The notes: a model not told the origin generated them from the sequence alone. DNA of 64,000 nt from Lithospermum erythrorhizon (GCA_019722365.1 JADFUC010000840.1:80390-144389); one strand, 5' to 3'. Shown: positions 49,261 to 62,374, counted from the first letter of the stretch. Numbers and translations: made by a program.

Positions 49261-49710
49261 GGATAAGATTCCTCGTTTCGATAGGGTTCTTTAGTCCCGG
49301 CTTGGCTAGAAAGTCGATTACGGAGGCACGTTTGAAACTTTGATTGGTGTCTGGATCGATTGTTGATCGAAGTGTTCTTTGGCGGTGGTCGCAGCGCTTT
49401 TGACAATTTTTCTATGCTTTGGTTATGTTTTTGGGACAAATAGGGGGGGATATATGTCCGGATGGAGAACCTATGGTGGAGCATTTTATTTGTTTTTGTC
49501 TAATCTGGATGTCTAGTGGTGTTAGCCATTATGACTTTTTATGTTTTATAGCTGTTTAGGACTTGTGATGACATTTGGACACATGTTTGTGCTCGTATTC
49601 CATCTTGTGTGTTATATTTTACTTGTTGTTATTCTGTTATTTCGATTCTTCCGGTATATCTGTTGAATTGTGGCGTTTGAGTTGTCAAATTTGTCGAAGA
49701 AAACTTACCC

Positions 49711-50140
49711 AAAGGGGAGTTTGTTAGTGCATCTTAATTGGCCAAAGTTTTTGCGATGTCAGTGACCCTAGCGGTTAGTACTTGACAACTGGTCGAAGAA
49801 GATATTGAATATCTTTAGACAAATTATGTTTTTCTTTTATATAGAAGATCTCTTGTGATATGATTTGTACTAATGAAAGAGAATTCTTGGGCGTCAAGGA
49901 AAGACCAAATGCATTGAATATTTTACAAGATGAAAGTTTTGTTTATGGAAGTTATTTCCATAAACTTGTTTATCACCTACATTATATAAAAGGAGCCTCT
50001 CGTGTAGATCACAGAGACTACGAAACAAGTGAGTGCATTGTATTTTGTGAGGCAAAAGAGCTTTGCGGAGCATATTTTTATTGTAGGCTCGATATGCGAA
50101 GTGTTCTATAAACTCTTGGTTGTACAGCTATTGTTAACAT
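49711..50140 (+). mobile_element. Polypurine tract and 3' LTR-like segment
   Basis: AAAGGGGAGT (49711-49720) is followed by TGTTAGTGCATC, the usual arrangement of a Copia polypurine tract and LTR start. ATTATATAAAAGGAGCC at 49981 is a strong TATA-box candidate at the expected place. The right end is probably near TTGTTAACA at 50139. The 83-residue ORF at 49860 covers the U3/R part and is not supported. Confidence 0.5.
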
Positions 50141-51890
50141 CTGTTACATGATCGTGCATTTAAGTGATTGCAACGTAGTTGACCTGGCGCTAGGGATAGT
50201 AGAAGTAGTAGTGGAGGATAGGTGTATTGAAGTTAGGGGGAGCCTGGACTTATACATTGAGATAGGAGTAGAATATGGCGAAGAAGAATGAGGAGCATTC
50301 GAATAAGTCCTTGTTTGTAATTCTCATATCATAGTGGAATCCTTACTAATTTGCCCTCCATTAGGTATTTTGTGGCACCAAAATTTGGGTTGCAGTTGTT
50401 GTATTATTACTTTCAATGATGTCTTTGTTAATTGCTTCAGGTCGAGTTAGTGTAGTATTAACGGTTGTTCGACAGGTAGTTCAAAGTAGACGATTACACT
50501 TTTTCCTTGACGGTAAGACGATTTTACTATAGTGTCATTTGTGGCTTAATCTATGGTTATTTGATTTGTGAGATGCGAATTGATCGGATTACCATTAGCT
50601 TTTGGAGTTTCGTGCAGGTGCTGCGTTTGCAGTAATTCAACCCAGTTCTTGAATTAGGTTGCCTATTTGGTGAAGAAGTTGAAGATTTTGTGTTCTTCAC
50701 TATGTTCTTCAATTTAGGCATCTATTTAGGCTTTTGGGTTGAAGATTTGAATATTTTATGGTTCTGTGGTGGTTTCACCTGAAAAGCAACAAACTTCAGA
50801 GGTTTTCTACTAGAGAAATACCTTCAGAGCTGTTTTATGCTAAATTCTTAGAGGAGTTTTTTGTTGTATTTTTTGGTTGTGAATTTCGGCTATCATATGG
50901 GGGGCTTATATAGGCTTTCGGGCTATTTTACGGTTGGTGATCCATGATCCACGTAGTTAAGATCTTAACCGTTGATTTTGAGGCAAGATCTGAACCGTTG
51001 ATTTTATGAAAATTACTTTGCCTCCAAGAACATCATATGGGGTGCCTATTTCATGAAGAAATAGGAAGATTCTACACTTTTTCTAGGTCAAACGCATTTA
51101 CATATCGAGCCAATTATTTCCTTGATATATTAAATTCAACCGTAAATTCGAAACCCTATTTCAACTTTAAAACTAGGGTTAATTAATATAAAACCCTTAT
51201 TTTAACTTTAATTAATTCGGCTTAATTCACTGAAACCACTTATTATTTTACACGTGTTTGATTTTATTAGATTTTCTGTCGAAACTCTAATGTATCCCCA
51301 TATGATATACACTGACTCGAGCACATACTAGAGTAAGTGTCGAGTCCGACTCAAACAATCTTTGTCTCGGCGCATGAATTTGATGCGTCTTTACATTTCT
51401 TTCGACATAAATTTGAGTGTCATGCCAAGTATATGTAATAAATGATCTCAGCATGCAAGGATTTGAAGTCATTTAGAATTAATCTCGAATCTTCTTAGGA
51501 TACATGTAGAAAATCAATTCTAGTCAACATGAATTTTATGTCATGTTGGTCATTTGAAGTAATTAATTCTGACTTATCGAAAGTCTAAACTTAATTGCAC
51601 CCTAGAATTAATTCCGTATCGTGGGAATTTAACTCTAGTCTACAAAAATTTAGAGTAAATTAGCCGAATATCTAATGGAGTTCTTCCCGATCATTGTAGA
51701 TTTAGAATTAACTTCTTCGTTTTCAATTTAACTATAGGTTTAACATGAATTTAAGTCATGTTAATTTTATGGCTAATTAATTTCAACCACATGTATGTCT
51801 AAAATTATTTCCATATTTTTTTTGGAATTTTCCCGAATTTTCTGGAATTTTTCGGGCATTTATTTTGATTCTCTTTGCATAACGGAGCAA
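50141..51890. other. Intergenic retroelement-like DNA
   Basis: No supported gene. 50760-51120 looks like part of an LTR: GGCTTATATAGGC at 50906 is a TATA-like string, and a phrase (ATCTTAACCGTTGATTTTG) recurs in modified form just downstream. The remainder is AT-rich. Confidence 0.3.
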
Positions 51891-51892
51891 AG

Positions 51893-52537
51893 ATGTTGTG
51901 TCGCTAAAAAGCGAACGTCGGACCCGATCCCTTTAGTGGTGTTCAGCCATCTTGAAGGAGGGAGGTGACATTTTGGTTTTATGGTAATAGCTAATTACTC
52001 GATTACCATTTCATTTCCTTTTGTCTTTATTAAGCATATTTTATTAGGGAAACGCCGAGGCTTCCGGGACTATAGGGATTTTGGTCGCCTATTTGGAAAG
52101 GTGATGACCGAAAATTCCCATATAATGTATGAGAATTATATTTTTTTTGCTTTACTTGGTCAGCAAGTTGCTTTCTATTTCCATATATGCTCATCCTTAT
52201 GTCTATATAAAGGGAGGCTTTGCCATAACACTATATGCTTTTTGAATTTGACAAGAATGTCCTCCTCTTCTTCCTTCTGATTTCAAACCCTCACGGTATA
52301 GGAAAGGAGATTTTTATTTTTTAATCTTTTAATAACTCTTTCTTTGTTATTTGAGTTACTAACTTATAATTTTAATCACCTATTTGAATAGGATTTCAAA
52401 ACTATTGGCATTCTTGATTTGGATTTTGAGGCTCTTTGATCAAGTAAAAAAACTTATTCTTTGGCTTTTTGTCCTAAACGGATGAGTTCCTACCGTCGTG
52501 ATTAGGATTACCGGCGAGAGGTGTTTGCTTGGTAGGT
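51893..52537 (+). mobile_element. 5' LTR of an older element, invaded by T1
   Basis: TGTTGTGTCGCTAAAAAGCG is a plausible LTR start. CTATATAAAGGG at 52203 is a strong TATA box in the same orientation. If the T1 insertion is removed, the segment runs GCTTGGTAGGTATCAGGCGG, containing GGTATCAGGC, a near match to the primer-binding consensus TGGTATCAGAGC. The T1 insertion lies at that LTR/primer-binding boundary. The internal part would then resume at 62375. Confidence 0.45.
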
Positions 52538-55500
52538 TGTAATAACCTGTTATGAAAAAAAAAAAAAAAAAAAAAAAAAAAATTCGGTCGGCGGTTGGAC
52601 ACAGGAATAGTATAATTTTTCGATGATGATATTATTTAAGTAAAAATTTTTGAGCCGAATTTCATTTATAATTTAGAAGTGTTTGTCATAGAAGAATTTT
52701 ATCTTTGAGATCGAATCGAATAAATTGAGAAATCTATTGTCGGTGGGTTGTAGTATATTCGGTTTGAGAATTTTAAAGTTTTAATCGTATGGCATGATAT
52801 TATTTGGGGATTAGAAGTTAAATTTATGTTGGAGTTGTGTTGTTAAACCGAGAGACGAAAAAGCCCAAACCAGCAGAGCAGCGGCAAAATCTTGAGATAT
52901 TTTTTGTGCGAGATACACTTGAACTTTTATACATATCCTTTTAGAGCACGTAAATCGTCGAAAATCTCATGCTTTCGTGGGTGGCCGAACTCCTCACCAT
53001 TTTCCTCGAGGAAAATTTCTTCAATTTTCTTCCAAATTTAGCGAGCGGTGGTCCTAAAATTTTCTGGAGAGATTCCACGAGTAGTTCTCTACGTTTTGAG
53101 GTAAGAAAGTTCGAATCTTTTGGAGTATTTCTTGAGTTTGAGGATGTTGACTTTTTGGAAATTTGAGTTGACTTTGAAGTTTTGATGTTTATTGTTATAG
53201 AATTGTCATTAGCTTAGATTATCGTATAATAGTTGATAATTATCGATTTATGGGGTTGAAAAATGCTAAGGATCATAGTTGACTTTTGGTTGACTTTTCC
53301 AAATTTAATTTTATGATGAATCTTAGTTTGTTATGGGTTCTATGATGTATATAAGTGATTAATTCATGATTTAGAGGTTGTTTGAGGACGTTATGGCCGA
53401 GTTGACTTTTCTAGGTTTCGGTTGACTTTTGTTGTTGATATTTTTATAAGACTTTAAATGTGTAGGAAGTTTAATTGGGGCCTTATTGTAGCTATTGTGA
53501 TATTAAATTGGTGATTTAAAAAAATTCATTAAAAGCGGTTAGGTTGAAAAAGTAATATTTTGAAGTTGAGATAATTGATATTTGGAGTATAGATTGTTAA
53601 TTAGGGACCTGTTGATTAAGCTAGGATGATTTATAAGTTGGATTGTAATGATAAAGTAATAAGATGGAATTTAGCGAGGATCGATTTGGTTGTGTTCGAT
53701 GGGATTATAATTCGATGGTTGCCCGTCATGTTAGACCCGTTTAGAAATCGTTCGATGAGAGTTGGTAATGTTTATTCTAGAGCGTAGTGCTTGGTATTAG
53801 TTCACAGTATCTTTAAGGTGTTAGGCCTTGACTTCGCGGGGAAGGGGAGCACGTTAAGTGTCGCGTTCTTAAATTGAGGACTTTTGTGATAGCTAGTAGA
53901 GGTGAGTACTTATCTCGCATGTGTGCATATGTACTTCTTTTAAATGGGTGTACTGTCAGCATGTATTATAATTGTATGTGGCAAAGGGTGTACGGAGTCT
54001 TTGTAATATAATTATGTGAATGGGTGTATATGTCCTTGTGATATGATTACGGAAAGGTATACATGTAATGGTTATGCGATTATGTGTGAGCCTAATATGA
54101 TTATGTGACTACAATGCAACGGCATTGGTAATTTGGTTTGAGGCCGTGATGGCACGAACTCCCCGACTTATATTTACGTATTATGTAGCAGCGGCCTTTG
54201 TAGTATTTATGTGGCTTTGTCGGCACTTGTGGTATTTATGTGGCCTTGGCGGGTTGTGATTGATTCTGATTGTGTGATGTATTAGTTGTATGCTTCTTGT
54301 TGTTGGAAGTAAATGTAGTTGGTTATTGAGAGAGGTGTTCGATGGAGTATACGCGTTTGAAATTGGCTGAGTATTAGGATATGGCCTTATAGTTGGGACT
54401 ACTAGGGATTAGGTGACTCTCCTTCCCTTTGCCCGAGGATATGTGGCGCTATTGGCCTATACTACGGTATGGCGTGCGGTATGATTCTCTTTGATCGCTT
54501 TCTTTGTGTGCATTGTCGAGGTGGCCACATACTACGGTATAGCGTGCGGTATGATTCTCGCGATCGACACAACATTATGCGTTGTCGAGGTGGCCACATA
54601 CTACGGTATAAGCGTGCGGTTTGTACATCTTACGGTATAGCGTGCGTGCTATGATTCTCTTTGTCGCTTTCTTGTGTGCATTGTTGTCGAGGTGGCCACA
54701 TACTACGGTATAAGTGCGGTTTATTACTATCTTCTCGGTATAGCGTCTTGAGGTATGATTCTCTTTGATCGACTTTCTTTGTGTGCGTTGTCGGTGGCCA
54801 CTATCTTCACGGTATAAGCGTGCGGTTGGCCACATACTTTCACGGTATAGGTCGCGGTGTGCCTTATACTTTGTGTATAAGTGCGGTGTGCCTTATACTT
54901 TGTGTATAAGTGCGGTGTGCCTTATACTTTGTGTGTATAAGTGGGTTTTGGCCTTTATCTTTGCGGTATAAGTGCGAGGTGATTATTGATTTGTCCATTC
55001 TGAGGTAAGACGGATTGAGTATATGCGGCATTAGAGGATGGTATCTTGGTGGGGATATATGAGATAGGAGTTTTGATGACTAGAGTTTTAGTCGTTGTTA
55101 ATTCTACTGTGATTTCATTTGGGTGATTATTAACGCCAGACCTACATTATATATTCATGTGTTATCGAGACTTCATGTGGAATTATGTTGTATGACTTTA
55201 TCCGATAATCACGTAGCCATGTACTTTATTCATGTTTGACTCGATGACTATTCTAATCTTGTTGTTATTGCTAGCAGCGGTGCTTTGATAGTTATCTTCA
55301 TTTTTTAGCGTCGGCACTTGTCGTGACAATTTTTCTTGGAATCGGTATTTATTTTAGGTTGTAGCCTTGGGGCATTCTTTGTCTTTTGTTAGATATATTC
55401 TATATATCTTAAGTGGCTAATGGATGAGATACGCTGGAATGAGAACATTAGGGCTGAGAAATTATATCTTGAAGTTTATCTTGTCTGTCGATGATGTTGA

Positions 55501-56494
55501 TGATATTTTATATATATGGTGGAAAATGGATTCAAAATGTGCTAGAATATAAGAATGCGATCTAACGCGACGATACCATGGAGGTAAATAAGTTCCATTA
55601 TACTAAATGAAAATGCGGGAGAATAAACAAATACGTACTTAAGGTTATACGGATTCAAGATATATTACTTTCGGTCGTATTAAGAAATGCGTATATTTGG
55701 AAGGTCTTCGAGGAACATTAGTTGTCATAGGAGGAGTATGATTGTAAAATGGGGAGTAGTGCTTTAAGGTGAACTAAAGATAAGTGATTGAGTTGTATAT
55801 GCATGAGTTATGAGAGGTTAAGATATATATTTAAGTTATTATTGTTTGAGGTGTATATTATATTGGGAATTAGCTATACTTGAAAGATAATAGATAGAGA
55901 AATATAATTAAGGTATGCGTAGTAAGTTGTTGACGTAGTGTGGGTTATTGGTGTTAGTTAGAAAGCGATAGGGAAACTTTTATTTTGTGGCGAGTAACCT
56001 ATAAAATAATACTCTTGGGGTATATAGTCTCACAAATAGGTGAGGAATCTAAATTATTCTTATTAGATGCGTCGGGTAGGTTAACCACAGTATATTTATT
56101 TTCACTCGGCTTTTTAGGCGACTTCTATTTTCCACATGGTAGTTCATTACTGGGTTGTTCTTCGGATGACCCGATATCGTTGGCGATGGCTGTGCCAGCG
56201 AAGATGGCGATAGTGGCAGAAGACCTCAGCAGTCCTTTTATCTTCTTGAAGTTTTACATTTGTATATAATTATTATTGACTCGAGTTAATAACAAATTGT
56301 TTGATGTGTATTTATATTATGAGTTTTGATATTTGTTGTACTATTGATTTGGATTACTTTAGATGGGCCGAGTTATATTGTTTTTATTTATGATGTAAAA
56401 GAAGTCGTTTTTATTGTTATCGCGTCGTTGGTGGCTTCGATATCTGAGGTTGGTGGGTCCAACCTCGGGGGAGCCCTTTGGGCGGGTCGTTACA
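52538..56494 (+). repeat. 5' LTR of the T1 element (3,957 bp)
   Basis: It starts TGTAATAACC, runs at once into a poly-A tract of about 28 bases (from about 52554), and ends GGGCGGGTCGTTACA. It contains repeated GTTGACTTTT motifs (53150-53430), a minisatellite (54440-54970) and short chance ORFs such as the one at 55985. The first 300 bp align closely with the 3' LTR. It is long for an LTR; about 4 kb is typical of LARD and Tekay-type elements. Confidence 0.85.
54440..54975 (+). repeat. Minisatellite inside the T1 5' LTR
   Basis: Units of about 65-75 bp contain GGCCACATACTACGGTATA, then GCGTGCGGTATGATTCTC and a TTTGATCG..TTTGTGTGCATTGTCGAGG stretch. They are followed by three or more shorter units of about 28 bp built on the near-palindrome CTTATACTTTGTGTATAAG. 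Units vary by small indels. Confidence 0.8.
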
Positions 56495-58443
56495 ATTTGG
56501 TATCGAGCCTAGGTTTATGTTTTCTTGGTGTGCGTGTGGTTATGCCTAGGTTCGAGGTTATAGTATGTGTTGTGTGAGTCATTTTGGTTTGAGTTCATTT
56601 CTTTCCGAATCCGTTGTTGTTAGATACGCCACTTGAAGATTTACGTTGACTCAGCGTCCTGCAGTGCTTACAGACTCTTTTGCATTACGTGTTTTTGGGG
56701 TATTTATTTGATTAAGATGTGTTATATTAGGAGATATGTGAAATGAATTGGGTGATATAGCGTCACGTCGAGTTATGTATTTGTTGAGATGGGTAGGTTT
56801 GGGCATATATGGAGATCGGTGCGATGAGTAGATATTTATGAGGGATACGTTGGGCGTCGTATAATGGGTTAGAAATATGATGCAAGGTATCGAGAAATAT
56901 TATGAGATATTAGGTGATCTATATTTTGGGAAAAGTCTTAATAGTTGATGTGGTAATGCAGTGCTAATGAAGATTTTATGGCGAAATTAATTAAGGATAA
57001 GGAGTGATAATTAATATACGATATACTCGAGGTGGAGTTGTAAAGAGTCTCCAATGGGTTATAAAATAGATTCTTGGTTAACTAAGATACGTGATTATAA
57101 GGAAGTGAAATACTAGGTTTGATCGGAAATGATAAATAAGTCGGGGTGAATACAAATCGAGGCTGAATAAGAAAAGTTTGGAGTTATCATTGTGATGTTT
57201 AAGTAAGAGTTCGGTGTTTAAGTAGAGTACATCTTTTGTGATATTAATGATCATTCTTGAGGATGTAAACTTTAGGTTGAAGCAACTTTGGAGATGGAAT
57301 ACGGATGAATATGTTTGAGGATTTAAGGAAGAACCGAATTATACTGTGGGGAAGTATTGAGAGGAATTCAGCTGGTGTTAAATTTGAAGTTGTTGATAAG
57401 TTGGAGTGGTGTGTGAATTTAAAGAGGTAATAGGGTTAGTTGAGGAGGATTACGGTGACATGTAGTCATGGGATTAAAGTGATCGTGGTGTAGAGTTGAT
57501 CTTTAAACAATTAAGAATTCTTCTTGTATACTTGGAATAATTGAGGATTTATCACTCGGTTGTTACCTTATTTATGTTTGAGTGAAGTATATGGTAATTG
57601 ATTGTGACTGTGTATCTGTGGCTTTAATAGTGAAATTGTGAAATGTTGACTTGAACGGTGGTTGTGTTTGAGGTATTATGGGCTGTTTATTTTTGTGGTA
57701 TTCATGTTTGAATATGTATATGTTCAGGTGTGTTCAATTTGAGTATATTTGTGTTATGGATGTATCTGAGAATATATTTTTGCGAGAATAGTTCCTATAT
57801 GAAATTGTTGTATCGTGTGTATTATGGATCTTCTGGTAGGATTGTTGTGTGTATGGTTGGTATTATATGTGTGATTTGTGAATTGTTTGATTTGAGGATA
57901 TGACGATGTGGGTGTTCGAAGGGTGAGCCTGCCGGGAAAAGGATGAATTGTTATATATGATGTTATTGTGGTTTATTTTTGTAAGTTATTTTATAGTGGT
58001 TGTAGTATGAGCATTAGTGTGGCGAAATTTTCTTTGTTCTTCGTTTAATTATGTGATATGAGTAGTATGGTGACACAAATTATGAGTAGACGATATCGGT
58101 ATTAGCGTTATAATTTTAAATTTTGAGTGGTATGTTGGAGGCAATTGAGGATGTTTATAACACTAAGATTGATAATAATAATAACAAGCGAGCAATAAGA
58201 TGATAAGCAGACCAAGGGAAAAATTGGCCGGTTGAATGTGTTATGGTGTAAAGTGTGCCTTAAGTTATTGACATAAGATATTATGGGAGCTACGAAGACA
58301 GGTACTATATTGAGAAAGTTTGAGCGGGTGACAAGGGGTCATGATGTTAGTTAATAAAGGTGTGTCGTAAGGTGCATTGAGATTATCTGACAGATTGGGT
58401 TCTGAGTAAATTTCGAGGACGAAATTTTATAAGGTGGGTAGAT
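56495..58443 (+). other. Short internal region of the T1 element
   Basis: About 1.95 kb between the LTRs. No long ORF and no recognisable gag or pol domain except the last codons, which resemble the end of a Tekay polyprotein (SKFRGRNF, about 58405-58428). The polypurine tract AAGGTGGGTAGAT (58431-58443) abuts the 3' LTR. A large internal deletion relative to autonomous relatives is inferred. Confidence 0.7.
56498..56510 (+). other. Primer-binding site of the T1 element
   Basis: TGGTATCGAGCCT begins three bases after the 5' LTR. It matches the plant initiator-Met tRNA primer-binding consensus TGGTATCAGAGCC except for two missing bases. Its position and sequence confirm that the element runs left to right. 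Confidence 0.75.
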
Positions 58444-58459
58444 TGTAATAACCGTTATG

Positions 58460-58490
<31 letters not shown>

Positions 58491-61400
58491 CGGTCGGTTG
58501 GACGAGAATAGTATAATTTTTCGATGATGATATTATTCATTAATTTTGAGCGAATTACATTTATGATTTAGTAGTGTTTGTCATAGAAAAATTTTATCTT
58601 TGGTCCAGTCGAGATGGTCAAAATCTGTGAATCGGTCGGTTGTAGTATATTTCGGTTTGAGAATTTTAAAGTTTTAATCGTATGGCATGATATTATTTGG
58701 GGATTAAGTTAAATTTATGTTGGAGTTGTGTTGTTAAGCAGAGGCAACTAAACGAAAAACGAGCGAGAAAGCGGCAAGTCTTGAGATATTTTGTGTGTGC
58801 GGACCCAGCGAGACTTTTATACATATCCTTTAGCTAATGCATCGTCAAAAATCTCTTTCCCGTAGGTGGCGAACTCTCCTATTTTCCTCAAGGAAAAATT
58901 CTTGATTTTTCTTGAGATTCGCGAGCTTTGGTCTAAAATTTTGGGAGAGATTCCCAGGTCATTCTCGTTTCGAGTAGAAAGTTGAATCTTTTTGGAGTAT
59001 TTCTTGAGTTTGCGGGATGTTGACTTTTTGGAAATTTGGAGTTGACTTTGAGCTTTGATGTTTATTATGTTATAGAATTGTCATCTAAGCTTAGATTGCT
59101 CGTATAATAGTTGATAATTATCGATTTATGGGGTTGAAAAAATGCTAAGGATCATAGTTGACTTTGGTTGACTTTTTCCATAACTTAATTTTTATGATGA
59201 ATCTTAGTTTGTTATGGGTTCTCATAGTAGCTATATAAGTGATGAATTCATGATTTGAAGTTGTTTGAGGATGTTATGGGCGAGTTGACTTTTACAGGTT
59301 TTAGGTTGACTTTTTGAGGTGATATTTTATAAGACTTTAAATGTGTGTAGGGGTTTAATTGGAATCCTTATTATAGCTATTGTATTAAATCGGTGATTTA
59401 AAAAATTCATTAAAAGCGATTAGGTTGAAAAAGTAATATTATTTTCAAGTTGAGATATAATTGATATTTTGGAGTATAGATTGTTAATTAGGGACATAGC
59501 TGATTAACTAGGATGATTTATAGTTGGATTGTAATGATAAAGTAATAAGATGGAATTTTACTTGAGGATCGATTTGGTTGTGTTAGATGGGATTATAATT
59601 CGATAGTTTGCCGTCATGTTAGACCGTTAGAAATCGTTCGATGAGAGTTGGTAATGTTTGATACAGAGCGTAATTGCTTGGTATTGGATTTCTGAGTATA
59701 CTTTGCAGGTGCTTAGGCCTTGACCGCGGGAAGGGGCACGTTCGTGATCAGCGTTCTTCGTGAGGACTTTTGTGATAGCTAGTAGAGGTGAGTGCCTCTG
59801 TGTGTATTACATATGTACTTAACTTAAATGGTGTACTGTCGCATATTATAATTATGTGCTTAAAGGGTATGCAGTGCTGTAATAATTATGTGAATGGTGT
59901 ATATGTCGCATGATGATTACGGAAAGGTATACATGTAATGGTTATGCGATTATGTGAGCCTAATATGATTATGTGGCTACGATACGCGGCGTTGAAGAAA
60001 TTTGGTTTGAGGTAAGTGATGGCACGGAACTCCCCTGACTTATATTTACGTATTATGTGGCCTTGGCGGCACTTGTGGTATTTATGTGGCTTTACAATAG
60101 GCACTTGTGGTATTTGCTTATGTGGCCTTCCTTGGTTGTGATTGATTCTGATTGTGTGATGTATTAGTTGTATGCTTTCTTTATTGTTTAGATAAGTAGT
60201 TGGTTATTGAGAGTGTTAGGTGGGTATGTATGATTTGAAATTGACTTGAGTATTAGGATATGACCACTATAATAGTTGGGACTCTTAGGGATTAGGTGAC
60301 TCTCCTTCCTTTAGGGATATGTGGCCATTAATTATTTTATACTACGGTATAGCGTCTTGATGAATTCTCTTTGATCGACTTTCTTTGTGTGCGTTGTCGA
60401 GGTATTTTTATACTACAGTATAGCGTCGCGGTATGATTCTCTTTTGATCGACTTTCTTTGTGTGCATTGTAAAGTATTACTATCTTCTGTTATAGCGTGC
60501 GGTTTGGCCACATACTACGGTATAGCGTGCGGTATGATTCTCTTTGATCGACTTTCTTTGTGTCATTGTCGAGGTGGCCTATCTTCACGGTATAGCGTGC
60601 GGTTTGGCCTATCTTCTGCGGTATGGCGTGCGGTATGATTCTCTTTGATCGCTTTCTTTAATGCGTGTAGAGGTGGCCTATCTTCACGGTATAATGCGGT
60701 TTATTACTATACTACGATTATAGCGTGCGTGCCTTATACTTTGTGTGTATAAGTGCCGGTGCCTTATACTTTGTGTATAGAATGCGGTGTGCACTTATAC
60801 TTTGTGTATAAGTGCGGTTTTGACGCCTCACTGCCCGGTATAAGTCTTGGTGATTATTGATTTGTCCATTCTATAGGTGACGGATTGGTATATCGCGTTA
60901 GAGGATGGTATCTTGGTGGGAGATATGAGAGATAGGAGGTTTGATGACTAGAGTTTTAGTCGTTGTTGAGTCTGCAATGATTTCATTTGGGTGATTGTGT
61001 GCTTATCGGGTCCCTCTATATATGTTGAATAATGTTATATGCGAGACTTCATATTGGAATTATGTTGTATGACTTTATCCGATAATCCACATACATATTG
61101 CTTTATTCATATTTGACTACGTGACTATTCTAATCTGTTGTTGTGCTAGCAACTGATCTTTTAAATAGTTATCTTTCATTTTTTAAGCATTGACTTGTCG
61201 GCAACTATTTTTCTTGAGGATCACGGTATTTATTTTCGGTTGTAGCCTTCTGAGCATTCTATCTTTGTTGGAGTATATGTTCTATATATCTTAAGTGGCT
61301 AATGGATGAGATACCTTTGGAATGAGAACGACTAGGAGCATTATATCTTAAGTTTATGCTGTCATCGATGATGTTGATGATATTTTATATATATGGTGAA

Positions 61401-62369
61401 AAACTGGATTCAAATGTGCTAGAATATAAGTTCTGATCTAACCACGACGCTGATACCATTGAGGTAAATAAGTTAAAATACTAAATGGAAAATACAGGAA
61501 GATAAATACGTACTTAAGGTTATGCGGATTCAAGATATATTACTCGATCATATTAAGAAATGCGTATATTTGGAAGGTCTTACGAGGAACATTAGTTGTC
61601 GTAGGAGGAGTATGATTGTAAAATGGGGAGATAGTACTTTAAGGTGAACTAAAGATAAGTGATTGAGTTGTATATGATTACTGAGAGTTAAGATATATAT
61701 TTAAGTTATTGTGTGTTTGAGGTATATATTATATTGGGGAATTAGCTATACTTGAGAAAGATAATAGATAGAAATACCTCTTGTAATTAAGGTGTCTTGT
61801 AGGTAAGTTGTTGGCGGTGTGGGTTATTGGTGTTAGTTAGAAAGCCAATAAAGGAAACTTTTATTTTGTGGCAGTAACTTTATAAAATAATACTCTTGGG
61901 GTATACAGTCTTTAATAGGTGAGAAATCTAAATTAATTCTGTCGTGCGTCGGGTAGGTTAACCACGTGCTATTTATTTTCCTTTCGGCTTTTAGGCGACT
62001 TATATTTTCACATGGGCGGGCGTTTAAATTACTAGGTTGTTGCGGATGACCGATAGCCATTGGCGATAGTGCGTACCCGCGAGATGGCGATGGTGGCAGA
62101 AGACCTCAGCGGTCATACTTTTTATCTTCTTGAAGTTTACATTTGTATATAATTATTATTGACTCAAGTTGTATAACAAATTGTTTGATGTGTATTTATA
62201 TTATGATTTTGATGTTGTTTGTACTATTGGTTGGATTTAGATGGATTATATTGTTTTTATTTATGATGTAAAAAGAAGTCATTTTATTGTTATCATGATT
62301 GGTAGGCTACGATAATACAGGGTTGGTGGCGATTACGACCTCGGGAAATTCCAGGCGAATTAAGTTACG
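58444..62369 (+). repeat. 3' LTR of the T1 element (3,926 bp)
   Basis: It starts TGTAATAACCG with a poly-A tract at about 58460 and ends AAGTTACG, the last base differing from the expected A. It is collinear with the 5' LTR, including the GTTGACTTTT motifs, the minisatellite at about 60330-60850 and the ATATATGGTG stretch. Long perfect blocks alternate with short scrambled segments, notably in the last 100 bp. Confidence 0.85.
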
Positions 62370-62374
62370 TAGGT

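Larger units (their letters stand above)
52538..62369 (+). mobile_element. Complete non-autonomous LTR retrotransposon (Tekay-like Gypsy, T1)
   Basis: Two direct LTRs (52538-56494 and 58444-62369) enclose only about 1.95 kb. The element is flanked by the 5-bp duplication TAGGT (52533-52537 and 62370-62374). A primer-binding site resembling initiator-Met tRNA follows the 5' LTR, and a polypurine tract precedes the 3' LTR. Just before that tract the sequence reads as SKFRGRNF, resembling the C-terminal end of Del/Tekay chromovirus polyproteins (from family knowledge). The LTR ends, TGTAATAAC...GGGTCGTTACA, also fit that clade. No gag, protease, RT, RNase H or integrase was recognised, so it must have depended on a helper (LARD-like). 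The LTRs differ by many substitutions and indels. Confidence 0.85.

Noticed and set aside
54440..54975. CRISPR-like repeat array
   Set aside because: The units are adjacent variable minisatellite repeats without unique spacers, inside a plant retrotransposon LTR.
55985..56577. Two ORFs (94 and 83 residues) in the T1 5' LTR
   Set aside because: They lie inside the LTR, the equivalent part of the 3' LTR is frameshifted, and neither has a known motif.
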